Assembly: GCF_009733595.1 (NCBI RefSeq)
Contig: NZ_WOFH01000006.1
Span: forward strand, 124,001-188,000
DNA: 64,000 bases
Source: Actinomadura litoris
GTDB taxonomy: Bacteria > Actinomycetota > Actinomycetes > Streptosporangiales > Streptosporangiaceae
Direction: 5' to 3'
Below the pieces are notes generated by a model, which saw only the letters and a program-made list of their open reading frames with translations, was not told where the DNA came from and ran no database searches. A program made the translations under genes and the position numbers. Position 1 is the stretch's first letter. Each line of letters opens with the position of its first letter. This document shows positions 35,062 through 44,235 of the stretch, in pieces.

Positions 35062-37377
35062 TCACGAAGTGATGCGCCGGGACAGCATCTTGAGGAAGAT
35101 CTTGGAGATCTCCTGCGGCGTCATCGCGATCTGGACGTTACCGCCCGTGGCCGCCGCGATCTGCTCCAGCTCGGCGCGGTCCACGCCCTTCCCGAAGCCG
35201 ATCATGTTGACCTGGATCGGCTTGTTCGGGTCCTGCATGCCGCGCAGCTCGGCCAGCGCCTCCTTCAGCGACGGACCGCCCGGGTCGTCGTTCCTGCCGT
35301 CGGTCATCAGCAGGATCGAGTTCCCGAACTCCGGCTTGTAGGACCTGTTCATCGCCTTGTAGGCGGCGAGCATCGTGCGGTAGAGGCCGGTGTCGCCGTC
35401 CGGCTTCGGCTTCATCTGGTTCAGCCACGACAGGACGAGGCCGCGCCGCGTGTTGGACCCGACGCGCTCGCCGAGCGGCCCGACCGGCACCGTCTCCCGG
35501 TAGGGCAGGCCGCCCCGCATGTTCGTCGAGAACAGCCACTGCCCGAGCTCGGTGTCGTTCGACATCATGCTGAGCCCGCCCTGCGACACCTGCGCGATCG
35601 CCTGGAGCCGGTTCGTGTGCGGGGCGACCTCCTCGGCCATCGACCCCGACACGTCGACCAGCGTGAGGATGCGCAGCCCCAGCGACAGCTTCGACCACGC
35701 CTGCATCACCTGCGTGACCTCGGCGGCCTGCGGCATCGGCAGCTGCCGCGGGCGGGCCGGGCTGACGCCGGTCCTCTCACCGAACGTCGCCGGCGCCTTC
35801 CCGTCCGGCGAGCGGAACCCGGCGTCGCGGACGTCGCTCTTGGTCGCCTCGGTGCTCATCGCCTCCTCCAGCGCGCGGGCCGCCTTCGCCCGGTCGCCGT
35901 CGCCGGTGGTGATCGTGAACGGGTAGTCCATCGACAGCGTGCCCTCAAGCGGGTACAGCGCGACGGCGGGCTCGGCCGGACCGCCCCTGTCGTACTTCCA
36001 CAGCGCCTGCTCCGACGACAGCGAGATGGGCTGCTTGCCCGTCCGGTCCTTGCGGAAGTGCGTGAACTGCTCCTCGACGTCCGGGACGATGCTCTCCCGC
36101 ACGGTCCGGACGATCCCGGTGAAGATCGACTCCTTGTTCGGGTCGTTCGCCAGCAGCGCGCTGGTGATCATCAGGGAGCCCATCCCGGCCGCGTTGCGCG
36201 TCGGGTCGGGGACGAGCAGCCGCACCGACCCGGCCGGGATCATCTGGTTCTTCGTCACCGCGCCGCCAGCGACACCGCCCGCGGCCTTCAGCAGGTTGTC
36301 CCAGGACGGGGCGGCCGTCACACCCGACCGCTTCAGCTGCGCCGCGAGCGTCCGCGGCAGCCCGACCACGATCGGGCTGGTCGCCACCGATGTCCTCGTC
36401 AGCGTGACCGCGCCCTTCTGCCCGGCCGCGCCGCCCTGCCCCTGGGCGAGGGAGGGCCACAGGGAGGAGTCGGGGATCCACACGTCCGGACGCTGGTTGG
36501 AGCCGCTCGCGACGCCCTGCCCGGACAGCAGCGTCGCCACCGAGGCGGGCTCGGCGCTCCGCACGTTCGCGCGGACGCACCGGTCGCCGACCTTCTCCTT
36601 GCCGTCGTTGAAGCGCTCCGCAGCCTTGGTCACGACCGGCGCGATGTCGGGCGCCGCCGCGACCGACAGGCTCAGCGCGTCGCCGCCGCAGTCCGTGCCG
36701 CTCTCGGCGAACGCGTACACGCCGACGCCGAGCAGCAGCGCGAGCCCGATCGCTCCGGCCATCGGGCCGATCAGCGCCGCGATGCTCCGCTTGTGTCCGC
36801 GCCGCCCGTACTCGCCGCTGCCGGATCCGCGCGGGCCGTCCGGCCGGCCGGGTCCGCCGGGTCCGCTGCCGCCGCCGCCGAAGAAGCCGGTCGGCCTCTC
36901 GGCGGAGCTGCGGAGCACGTCGTACCCGCCGGGCGGCGGGGCGCTGCCGGGGTGGCCGCCCGGCGACGCCGCGGGTTCGGACGGATACGGACCCGGGCGT
37001 CCCGCCGCGGGGTCCCTCGGCTCCTCGGCGGCGGGCGCGCCGCCGGGCCCGGCGCCGTAGACGCCGTACCCTCCCGGGCCGTAGACGGGTTCCTCGGACG
37101 ATCGTCGCGGCGTGAACCACGACGGGGTCTCCCCGGACCCGGGGGGAGGCCCCTGGGGCATCTGAGGGCCTTGCGGGGATTGCGAGCCTTGCGGGGGGAG
37201 CGGGCTGTGAGGCTCCGGCGGGCTCTGAGGCTCCGGCGGGAGCGGCGTCCGCCGGCTGTCCCGGGTTCCGAACCAGTCCGATGACCCGTCGTTGGCGGGA
37301 CCGAAAACGGGGGAGCCGGGGTCGTTCCCGTCCTCGCCGTTCCCTTCGGGGAAGTCATCGCGATGACGTCCGCTCAT
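35062..37377 (-). CDS. membrane-anchored solute-binding/VWA-domain protein
   Basis: A 771-aa protein. The first 195 residues are Pro/Gly-rich and probably cytoplasmic; one transmembrane helix follows (about 200-225, IGPMAGAIGLALLLGVGVYA). The outside portion begins with a bacterial extracellular solute-binding-like domain (LSLSVAAAPDIAPVVTKAAE, RPDVWIPDSSLWPSL, SPIVVGLPRTLAAQL) and ends with a von Willebrand A domain carrying a MIDAS motif (TLVDVSGSMAEEV) and ILLMTDGRNDD. VWA domains bind metal and protein or wall ligands. Upstream is a divergent rRNA/tRNA methyltransferase gene, not obviously related. The substrate is unknown; proteins of this layout are common in actinomycetes. A terminator lies downstream. 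Confidence 0.85.
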   Translation of the reverse strand: MSGRHRDDFPEGNGEDGNDPGSPVFGPANDGSSDWFGTRDSRRTPLPPEPQSPPEPHSPLPPQGSQSPQGPQMPQGPPPGSGETPSWFTPRRSSEEPVYGPGGYGVYGAGPGGAPAAEEPRDPAAGRPGPYPSEPAASPGGHPGSAPPPGGYDVLRSSAERPTGFFGGGGSGPGGPGRPDGPRGSGSGEYGRRGHKRSIAALIGPMAGAIGLALLLGVGVYAFAESGTDCGGDALSLSVAAAPDIAPVVTKAAERFNDGKEKVGDRCVRANVRSAEPASVATLLSGQGVASGSNQRPDVWIPDSSLWPSLAQGQGGAAGQKGAVTLTRTSVATSPIVVGLPRTLAAQLKRSGVTAAPSWDNLLKAAGGVAGGAVTKNQMIPAGSVRLLVPDPTRNAAGMGSLMITSALLANDPNKESIFTGIVRTVRESIVPDVEEQFTHFRKDRTGKQPISLSSEQALWKYDRGGPAEPAVALYPLEGTLSMDYPFTITTGDGDRAKAARALEEAMSTEATKSDVRDAGFRSPDGKAPATFGERTGVSPARPRQLPMPQAAEVTQVMQAWSKLSLGLRILTLVDVSGSMAEEVAPHTNRLQAIAQVSQGGLSMMSNDTELGQWLFSTNMRGGLPYRETVPVGPLGERVGSNTRRGLVLSWLNQMKPKPDGDTGLYRTMLAAYKAMNRSYKPEFGNSILLMTDGRNDDPGGPSLKEALAELRGMQDPNKPIQVNMIGFGKGVDRAELEQIAAATGGNVQIAMTPQEISKIFLKMLSRRITS

Positions 37378-37668
37378 GGCTGCCCTCGATTCGCCAGATA
37401 CCCGCCGATGTCATGCGGCACTGTAGTAGTACGAACTGAAGGTTACAAAGAACTCAAAACCGATGATGACGCAGGTCATGAGCGTGCGGCCCGGTCACCT
37501 CGGCGCCTTCGCGGCCTCGTGACCGCCCGCGATCGGAACGGCACTCCACGGCGCGGAATACGATCACTCCCGCCAATCAAGATCAAATTAAGCCGGGTTT
37601 CCGAGGCGCCGGGCATTGCCGTTTCCCGCGCGTACGGGGCACGCCGCGGCCCCCGGCACAATTGGGGG

Positions 37669-38496
37669 ATGGCCAGCCTGGTACCCGTCTCCGACCCCGC
37701 CGACCCGCGCCTCGCCGACTACGTCCGGCTGCGGGACGTGAACCTGCGCAAGAGCCTGGAGGCCGAGCACGGGCTGTTCGTCGCCGAGGGGGAGAAGGTG
37801 ATCCGCCGCGCCGTCGGCGCCGGGCACCCCGTCCGCTCGCTGCTCATGGCGCGCCGCTGGGCCGAGCCCCTCTCCGACGTCCTGGACGGCCTGGACGCCC
37901 CCGTCTACATCGCCGACGACGCCACGATGGAGGGGCTCGTGGGCTTCCAGGTCCACCGGGGCGCGCTCGCGTCGCTGGAGCGGCTGCCGCTGCCCCCGGT
38001 CGAGGCCGTGCTGGGCGACGCGCGCCGCGTCCTCGTCCTGGAGGACCTGGTCGACCACGGCAACGTCGGCGCCATCTTCCGCTGCGCCGCCGCGCTCGGC
38101 GTGGACGCCGTCGTCCTGTCGCCGCGCTGCGCCGACCCGCTCTACCGCCGCTCCGTGAAGGTGTCCATGGGCGCGGTGTTCGCGATCCCCTACGCGCGCA
38201 TGACCGGCCGGCACGACGGCCTCGCCCGGCTTCGCGGCGCGGGCTTCACGCTGCTCGCCCTCACGCCCGACGCCGCGGCCGTCCCGCTCGACAAGGCGCC
38301 GATGACCGGACGCGTCGCGCTGATGCTCGGCTCCGAGGGCGACGGGCTGTCCTCGCACTGGATCCACGAGGCGGACGAGGCCGTCCGCATCCCGATGAGC
38401 CCGGACGCCATGTCCGCCGGGGTCGACTCGCTCAACGTCGTCGCCGCGGCGGCCATCGCCTGCCACACCCTCGTCGGCGCGGCGGACGCCCCGTAG
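37669..38496 (+). CDS. SpoU/TrmH-family RNA 2'-O-methyltransferase
   Basis: A 275-aa SPOUT-class methyltransferase that would transfer methyl from SAM to a ribose 2'-OH of tRNA or rRNA. A substrate-binding N-terminal domain (residues 1-100, with EHGLFVAEGEKVIRRAV) precedes the knotted catalytic domain: motif 1 VLEDLVDHGNVGAIFRCAAA, motif 2 LMLGSEGDGLSSHW and motif 3 IPMSPDAMSAGVDSLNVVAA. ATG 37669 follows GGGGG and gives the usual N-terminus; the longer frame from 37363 is not needed. It is divergent from the VWA protein gene. Target nucleotide cannot be assigned from sequence alone. Confidence 0.93.
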   Translation: MASLVPVSDPADPRLADYVRLRDVNLRKSLEAEHGLFVAEGEKVIRRAVGAGHPVRSLLMARRWAEPLSDVLDGLDAPVYIADDATMEGLVGFQVHRGALASLERLPLPPVEAVLGDARRVLVLEDLVDHGNVGAIFRCAAALGVDAVVLSPRCADPLYRRSVKVSMGAVFAIPYARMTGRHDGLARLRGAGFTLLALTPDAAAVPLDKAPMTGRVALMLGSEGDGLSSHWIHEADEAVRIPMSPDAMSAGVDSLNVVAAAAIACHTLVGAADAP

Positions 38497-38502
38497 CGCT
38501 CC

Positions 38503-39585
38503 CTACTTGGCGAAGGTGCCGCGCCGGGTGCGGCGGTGCAGGCCCCGTGCGCGCCGCGCCGCCTCGGCGGCCGCCGCGCTCGGCGTGCTCTTGCGCCCGA
38601 GGCGGAGCTGCGTCAGCAGCAGCGAGAACACCACGAGCAGCGCCGCCAGCCACGCGATCTGCGTGCTGGCCATCCGCTCGAACGTGAGGTCCTGCGCGAC
38701 CGGCGTCTTGTTGTTGCGCAACCGGCTGACCGGCGTCGCGTCGGCGGGGTTCGGCGCGATCTGCGGGCTCGGCGCCGCGATCGGCGGCAGCGCCACCTGC
38801 GGGCTCTTGGAGTCGAAGTTCGGCGTGGGCGGGACGTAGGTCCCGTTCCCGGAACTCGACCCGGTGCCTGTGCCTGTGCCCGTGCCGGTCCCGGTGCTGC
38901 CGCTGCCCGTACCGCCCGTCCCGGAGCCGCCGCTGCCACTGGAGCCGCTGCCGCCGCTGCTGCCGCTGCCCGAACCGTGGTCCTTGCCGGACGACCCCTT
39001 ACCGCCCTTGCCCTTGTCGTCCTTGTCCTTGCCCGGATTCGCCTTGGGCGCCTTGAACGTCACCGTGGCCGGTTCGGACTTGACGTCCTTGATGTCCTTG
39101 CCGCTTGCCGTCACGGTGAGCGTCACCTTGACGTCCTTCTTGATCTCGGAGGCCAGGCTCACCCAGGAGCTCATGGGTAGGCGATGGTTGTCGACCGTCC
39201 CCACCTTGCATCCCGCCGATGTGAACGGGCTCGGGCAGTCGCCCCCCACCTTCGTCTTCAGCTTCGCCCCGAGCTTCGAGGTCACCTCGATCTTGGTGAC
39301 CTTCACGTTCTCGACGGATCCGCCTTCCGCCAGGAAGTAGACGTTCAGGTACCCCTTCACGCCGGCTTTCAGCTCATCTTTGATCGGGCTGACGTTCACC
39401 GTGAGCGTCCCGGGCTTGGCCGGTGTCTCGCCCGGTGTCTCGCCCGGGGTTCCACCCGGCGTCGACGAGGGGGGCGGAGAGGGATCCTCGTACGCGAAAG
39501 CGACCGCGGAGCCGGTGCCCGCGGCGAGCACCGCCGCCGTCCCGAGCCCTACGAAGATCGGTTTTACCGCCGATCGGGAGACCAC
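38503..39585 (-). CDS. secreted, membrane-anchored protein with Gly/Ser repeat linker
   Basis: A 360-aa exported protein. GTG 39585 is chosen because GGAGGTG lies 8 bp upstream. A signal peptide (VGLGTAAVLAAGTGSAVAFA) is followed by a Pro/Thr-rich stretch, a beta-domain of about 130 residues with two cysteines (KVGGDCPSP, TSAGCKVG), a long Lys/Gly/Ser and GTGTGT repeat linker (about 190-260), and a C-terminal transmembrane helix (WLAALLVVFSLLLTQLRLG) with a basic tail RRARGLHRRTRRG. This arrangement fits a cell-surface protein held by a C-terminal membrane anchor; no LPXTG sorting motif is present. Function unknown. It converges on the methyltransferase gene with a 6-bp gap. Confidence 0.8.
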   Translation of the reverse strand: MVSRSAVKPIFVGLGTAAVLAAGTGSAVAFAYEDPSPPPSSTPGGTPGETPGETPAKPGTLTVNVSPIKDELKAGVKGYLNVYFLAEGGSVENVKVTKIEVTSKLGAKLKTKVGGDCPSPFTSAGCKVGTVDNHRLPMSSWVSLASEIKKDVKVTLTVTASGKDIKDVKSEPATVTFKAPKANPGKDKDDKGKGGKGSSGKDHGSGSGSSGGSGSSGSGGSGTGGTGSGSTGTGTGTGTGTGSSSGNGTYVPPTPNFDSKSPQVALPPIAAPSPQIAPNPADATPVSRLRNNKTPVAQDLTFERMASTQIAWLAALLVVFSLLLTQLRLGRKSTPSAAAAEAARRARGLHRRTRRGTFAK

Positions 39586-39714
39586 CGCCGCCGCACCTCC
39601 GCCGCGTCGCCATTGAGCGCCTGAGCCCCGGAACTCTACCCGGGGAGTCCACACCGGAATCATGCGAACACGGAACTACCGTTCAAATCAACCCCGGTTG
39701 AGCGTTGCCGTCGA

Positions 39715-40083
39715 TCAGATGAACTCCTCGCGCACGTCCTCGATCTCCGAACTCGGCGCCCAAGCCTGCCAGATGCCCTGGTCGACGCGGTCGAGCCCGA
39801 GCCTCTCGGCCGTCGTGGCGCGGCCACCGGCGTACTCGACCCGCAGCCAGGTTTCATGCTCTCCGACGATCACGAAGCGTTCACCGCGCCACGCGCACGT
39901 CGTCCGGACATAGCGCAGGTCCTCGATCTCCGACGCCGGGACGATCCGCCGGAACCGTCCCGGACGCAGCTCCTCGAACCCGTCGGTGGGCTCGGGCGCG
40001 TACAGGCGGACCTCGCCGTCCGCGCCCGGCGCGGCCTCGAAGTCGCGGCCGAGCCAGCGCGCGACGTACCCGTCCCGGATCAC
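39715..40083 (-). CDS. small protein coupled to the SseB-repeat gene
   Basis: A 122-aa soluble protein I do not recognise. It begins at GTG 40083, which overlaps the stop of the 1364-aa SseB-repeat gene as GTGA, so the two are translationally coupled; the longer open frame on this strand up to 41877 is a shadow. It contains two similar segments, VPASEIEDLRYVR and APSSEIEDVREEF, the latter at the C-terminus, and is acidic with many Trp/Tyr residues. Its tight coupling to a large protein with a distinct C-terminal domain could mean a chaperone, partner or immunity-type role; none is proven. Confidence 0.75.
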   Translation of the reverse strand: MIRDGYVARWLGRDFEAAPGADGEVRLYAPEPTDGFEELRPGRFRRIVPASEIEDLRYVRTTCAWRGERFVIVGEHETWLRVEYAGGRATTAERLGLDRVDQGIWQAWAPSSEIEDVREEFI

Positions 40084-43000
40084 TGCGCCGCCTCCGATCG
40101 CCCGTCCCAGCCGTCGGGGCCGGTCGCCGCGTCCGGCCGCAGCCAGGCGAGCCTGTCGGGGTCGTACATGGCGACGAAGCGCTCGGACCGGTCGTGGCCG
40201 AGATAGTACATCTCCGCGCCGTAGGGCAGCCGGACGCTGTCGACCTTGTACTCGCGGATCGACCCCGCGCTGCCCGGCGCGAACCCGGTGCCGAGGAACG
40301 GCGCCCGCTCGATCACCCATCCGGCCTCGCCCCACGCCGCGAGTTCCGCCTCGTCCTGACCTCCGAACGGGGTCCGGTACAGGTCCGGGCAGTACGCGGG
40401 CCACCGGATGACGTACACGCCCTCGTCGGTGGGGGAGAACGACGTGTCCTCGTACAGCAGGCCCAGCGCCTCGTACAGCTGGACGGGTGTCTGTAGCTCC
40501 GTCACGTCCCCGGTCGGGTGGACGAACCCGCCGACGCGGTCGTACCCCTGGTCCAGGTACCAGCCGACGTGACCGTGCGGGACGACCTTCTGCATGATGG
40601 TCGGCTGCATGACCCGGTCGCCCTCGAAGTAGGGCTCCGGCTGCCGCGCCACCTCCTGCGGGACGTCCTCGACGGCGACCGGCGGTGGCAACTCGCGCAC
40701 CACGTCGTGCGCCGTGACCAGCGGAGACGGCTCGGGCGGCGGCAGCGGCGCCTCGGGCCGCGCCGGGACCAGCCCGACCCGCACCGCCCACTCGCTCAGC
40801 GCCCGCACCTGGTCGCCGCGCAGCGACGCGCCGATCCGCGTGCCCGGGTTGAGCAGCATCGCCCAGTCCTCGCGGGGCCACGCCGCGATCAGCTCCCGGA
40901 AGTCCGCGTACACGAACCGCGCCTCCGGCAGGACCTCGCGCAGCCGCACCAGCGAGGTGAACACCTGCACGGACGTCGCGTCCTGGAGCGCCGCGTCCCA
41001 CCGGAACTCGTTCTGCACCGGAGTGACCTCCAGCGGCGCGTCCGCCGGGATGGGCACCAGCACGTTCGCGTTGAGCAGCACCCGCAGGAACGCGTCGGAG
41101 TCGCCGCCGAGCGTCGCCTCGTACAACTCCTGGTCGATGCGGTTGCCCGGCTCGAACTCGGGCTCGGCCGGCCGCGGCTCCGGGGGCGCCTCGGTGACCT
41201 CCGGCGTCACGGCCTCGGGCGCGGGGACGTCCTCCCTGGGCTGCCCGCTCAGCGCCCGCACCTGCTCGCCCGGCATGGTCGCGTCGATCGGCGTGCCCGG
41301 GTTGAGGACCAGCGTCCACGCCACGTCCGGCCACGCCGACACCATCTCCAGCAGCGTCGGCATGACGAACCGCGATGACCCGATCGCCTCGTTCATCCAC
41401 TTCAGCGACGTGAACAGCTGGACGCACACCTCGCCGTGCACGGGCACCGGCCGCCACGGGAAGTCCGGGTCGTCCGGCGCGATGCCCCACGGCGTCTCCG
41501 GCTCCGCCGGGACCAGCACCTGCGCGCCCAGCAGCACCTTGAAGAACGCGTCGGTGTCCCGCCGCGCCGCCGCCTCGAACAGCCGCTGCTCGACGTCGTT
41601 CTGCGGCTCGAACCCGTCCGCCATCCGCTGGACGGCCCGCTGGTCGGCCCACCGCGCGAGCCCCGGCAACTGCTGCGCCAGGATCGTTCCGCCCGCCGGG
41701 GACCCGGAGTTGATCGCCAGCGGCCACCCCTGGTCGGGCCAGTAGCGCAGCACGACCGTGAACGGCACCTTGATGTACTCGTTCCCCGTCCCGGCCGCCC
41801 GCGCCGCCTCGATCAGCCGCTCGGGCGAGGTGAACACCGGGACCACGGTCGCCCCGTCCACCTCCCGCGTCTGCCACGGGAACCCGGCGCGTCCGGGCCG
41901 CAGCGTGTAGTCCATGTCCTCGGGCGTGGGCAGCAGCACCTCCGCCCCGGCCATCGTCTGGAGGAAAAGGTCATGGTCGTTGTTCGCGGCGGCGCGCAGC
42001 AACTCCCGCTCGACCTCGTTGGCGGGCTGGAACGCCGGACGCGCCCCTTCACGCTGCAACCCCCGATGCTGGGCCTGCAACTCCTCCCACTCACCCGCGT
42101 CCCCCTGCGGGGAGACCTCGTCACCCTGCGAGGCATACGGCACCTGCCCGGGAACGGCATGCTGCCCCGGCGGCCCGACCAGGGCGCCTGGCGCCGCATG
42201 CTGCGCCTGCTCGGAGCCTTCGTCACGCGCACCCGACTGCTCCGGCGCACGCGCCTCGTCCCGCACGGCCTCCGGCTCCACCACACCGGGCGCCTCCTGC
42301 GCGGCGGACGGCCCCTGCACGGCGTACGGTCCCGGCACGGTGTGCTGTTCCGACGCGCTGTGCTGACCCTGCGCGGGGGGCGGCCCCTGCGCGAGGTGTT
42401 GCCCTTGCGTGGTCTGCTGCTCCGGCGCGCCGGGTGGCCCCTGCGCGGGGGACGGCCCTTGCGCGGCGTGCTGTTCCGGCGTGGGGGACGGCCCCTGCGC
42501 GGTGTGTTGCCCTTGCGTGGTCTGCTGCTCTGGCGCGGTGGGCTGCCCCTGTGCGGGGGACGGCCCTTGCGCGGGGTGCTGTTCCGGCGTGGGGGACGGC
42601 CCCTGCGCGGTGTGTTGCCCTTGCGCGGTCCGCTGCTCCGGCGCGGTGTGTTGTCCCTGTGCGCTCTGCTGCTCTGGCGCGGTGGGCTGCCCCTGTGCCG
42701 GGGACGGCCCTTGCGCGGCGTGCTGCTCCGGCGCGCTGGACGGCCGCTGCGCGGGGGACGGTCCTTGCGCGGTGTGTTGTCCCTGTGCGGTGTGCTGTTC
42801 CGGCGCGCCGGGTTGCCCCTGCGTGGGGGACGGCTCTTGCGCGGCGTGCTGCTCCGGCGCGGCGTGCTGCTCCGGCGCGGCGTGCTGCTCCGGCGCGGGG
42901 GGCTGCTCCGGCGCGGTGGGCTGTGCCCGCGTGGTGGACGGCCCTTGCGCGGTGTGTTGCCCTTGCGCGGTCTGCTGCTCTGGCGCGGGGGGCTGCTCTG

Positions 43001-44174
43001 GCGCGGTGGGCTGTGCCCGCGTGGTGGATGGTCCCTGCGCGAGGTGTTGTCCCTGCGCGGTGTGCTGTTCCGGCGCGCTGGACGGCCGCTGCGCGGGGGA
43101 CGGCTCTTGCGCGGTGTGCTGCTCTTGCGCGGTGGGCTCTGCCTGCGCGATGGAGGGCCTCTGCGCGGTGGGCTGCCCCTGTGTGGGGGACGGGCCTTGC
43201 GTCGTGTGCTGCTCCGGCGCGCTGGTCGGCGCCTGCGTAATGGGTGGTCCCTGTGCGGGGGACGGCTCCTGCGCGGTGTGCTGGTCCGGGGGGTTGAGCT
43301 GTCCCTGGGGGGTGGACGGTCCTGGCGTGCTGGGGCCGTCCTGCGTGGGTGGTTGCTCCGGCGCTATCGGGGGGGCTTGCGCGGCGTGCTGCGCTGGCGC
43401 GGGGACGTTGCCGTGCGCGTCGGGCTTCTCCTGCGAAGCTGCTTCCTCCCGCGCGCCGATTCGTGCCTGCCTGGTGGGAGGCTCGACGGGCCTGGTGTGG
43501 GGAGTCGGCGGGGCGGGTCGCTCCAGGGCGACTGGTTCCGCCTGTGCGGCGTGCTCGCCCCGCGTGCTCGACTCGACCTGCGCCGCGTGCGGTGCCTGCG
43601 CGGGGTGTTGGTCCGGGGCGCTGGGCTCGCCTCCTGCGGCGTGCGGGCTCGGTGCGCCAGGCCGCTCCTGCGCGGCGTGCCGCGCCGGTGCGGGGACACT
43701 GCGGTGCGCGTCGGGCTCTGGCTGGACGGGGCGGCCCACCTGGGGTGGGCGGACGTCGCCTTCGGCCACCTGGCGGATGAACCAGGCGGGCATGCGGGCC
43801 TCGATGGGGAGGGGGGCGCCGTGCCCGGCGGGGATGTCCACCGCGAGCCACCAGCGGGAGTCCGGCCAGGCTTCCGCGAGGTCGCGGAAGCGCAGCGTCA
43901 TGAAGTGCCGGTGGGTCTGGCCAAGGCAGGCGTGCATCGCCGCGGGCGAGGTGTAGACCAGCACGTGGACGCGGCCCTCCTCCTCCTGGACGGGCCAGGA
44001 CGGGTGGGACGTGTTCGCCAGCAGGTCGTCGACCGCGCCCGGCGGGACGGGGACGAGAAGTTCACTGTCGGCCAGGAGACGGAAGTAGCCCTCCTGGTCC
44101 CCGGTCCGGACGCTGTCCTGAAGTCGGCGCTCCAACTCCGACGTGGGTCGCCAGGCGTCGGCCACGGTCGGCAC
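40080..44174 (-). CDS. 1364-aa protein with four SseB-like domains and a Gln/Pro/Ala repeat tract
   Basis: The protein begins with an SseB-like domain (about 8-150: ELERRLQDSVRTGDQEGYFR, then LLVPVPP and VLVYTSPAAM). Residues about 150-640 are a low-complexity tract of EQH-TAQG-PSPAQG-type repeats. Three more SseB-like domains follow (starting near 711, 855 and 1006), each with an N-terminal FxPxNxVExxLxxA helix, LLPT/LVP strand and VFTS turn. From about 1185 a different C-terminal domain (MQPTIMQKVVPHGHVGWYLD, then YVIRWPAYCPDLYRTPFGG) ends the protein. No signal peptide or membrane span is visible. SseB N-terminal domains are common in actinomycetes without a settled function. The small gene at 39715 is translationally coupled. 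The layout (domains, long linker, unique C-terminus, small coupled gene) resembles polymorphic toxin loci, but I find no toxin motif. Confidence 0.82.
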   Translation of the reverse strand: MPTVADAWRPTSELERRLQDSVRTGDQEGYFRLLADSELLVPVPPGAVDDLLANTSHPSWPVQEEEGRVHVLVYTSPAAMHACLGQTHRHFMTLRFRDLAEAWPDSRWWLAVDIPAGHGAPLPIEARMPAWFIRQVAEGDVRPPQVGRPVQPEPDAHRSVPAPARHAAQERPGAPSPHAAGGEPSAPDQHPAQAPHAAQVESSTRGEHAAQAEPVALERPAPPTPHTRPVEPPTRQARIGAREEAASQEKPDAHGNVPAPAQHAAQAPPIAPEQPPTQDGPSTPGPSTPQGQLNPPDQHTAQEPSPAQGPPITQAPTSAPEQHTTQGPSPTQGQPTAQRPSIAQAEPTAQEQHTAQEPSPAQRPSSAPEQHTAQGQHLAQGPSTTRAQPTAPEQPPAPEQQTAQGQHTAQGPSTTRAQPTAPEQPPAPEQHAAPEQHAAPEQHAAQEPSPTQGQPGAPEQHTAQGQHTAQGPSPAQRPSSAPEQHAAQGPSPAQGQPTAPEQQSAQGQHTAPEQRTAQGQHTAQGPSPTPEQHPAQGPSPAQGQPTAPEQQTTQGQHTAQGPSPTPEQHAAQGPSPAQGPPGAPEQQTTQGQHLAQGPPPAQGQHSASEQHTVPGPYAVQGPSAAQEAPGVVEPEAVRDEARAPEQSGARDEGSEQAQHAAPGALVGPPGQHAVPGQVPYASQGDEVSPQGDAGEWEELQAQHRGLQREGARPAFQPANEVERELLRAAANNDHDLFLQTMAGAEVLLPTPEDMDYTLRPGRAGFPWQTREVDGATVVPVFTSPERLIEAARAAGTGNEYIKVPFTVVLRYWPDQGWPLAINSGSPAGGTILAQQLPGLARWADQRAVQRMADGFEPQNDVEQRLFEAAARRDTDAFFKVLLGAQVLVPAEPETPWGIAPDDPDFPWRPVPVHGEVCVQLFTSLKWMNEAIGSSRFVMPTLLEMVSAWPDVAWTLVLNPGTPIDATMPGEQVRALSGQPREDVPAPEAVTPEVTEAPPEPRPAEPEFEPGNRIDQELYEATLGGDSDAFLRVLLNANVLVPIPADAPLEVTPVQNEFRWDAALQDATSVQVFTSLVRLREVLPEARFVYADFRELIAAWPREDWAMLLNPGTRIGASLRGDQVRALSEWAVRVGLVPARPEAPLPPPEPSPLVTAHDVVRELPPPVAVEDVPQEVARQPEPYFEGDRVMQPTIMQKVVPHGHVGWYLDQGYDRVGGFVHPTGDVTELQTPVQLYEALGLLYEDTSFSPTDEGVYVIRWPAYCPDLYRTPFGGQDEAELAAWGEAGWVIERAPFLGTGFAPGSAGSIREYKVDSVRLPYGAEMYYLGHDRSERFVAMYDPDRLAWLRPDAATGPDGWDGRSEAAQ
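42290..43720 (-). repeat. coding repeat tract (Gln/Pro/Ala/Gly-rich)
   Basis: Imperfect tandem units of about 15-33 bp inside the SseB-repeat gene encode EQHTAQG, PSPAQG and QPTAPEQ variants. The units vary by in-frame blocks and create long open frames on the opposite strand. This is a protein-level linker repeat, not CRISPR, and is prone to length change and misassembly. Confidence 0.8.
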
Positions 44175-44235
44175 CCCCTGTTTCTGTCTTGCTGTCCCCG
44201 ACCCGCGGCAGCGGGAAGCCGCGCGACTGCCTACG

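Noticed and set aside
42290..43720. Repeat array suggestive of CRISPR
   Set aside because: Units are in frame, of variable length and encode a Gln/Pro/Ala linker inside a long gene; no spacers of constant length and no cas genes.
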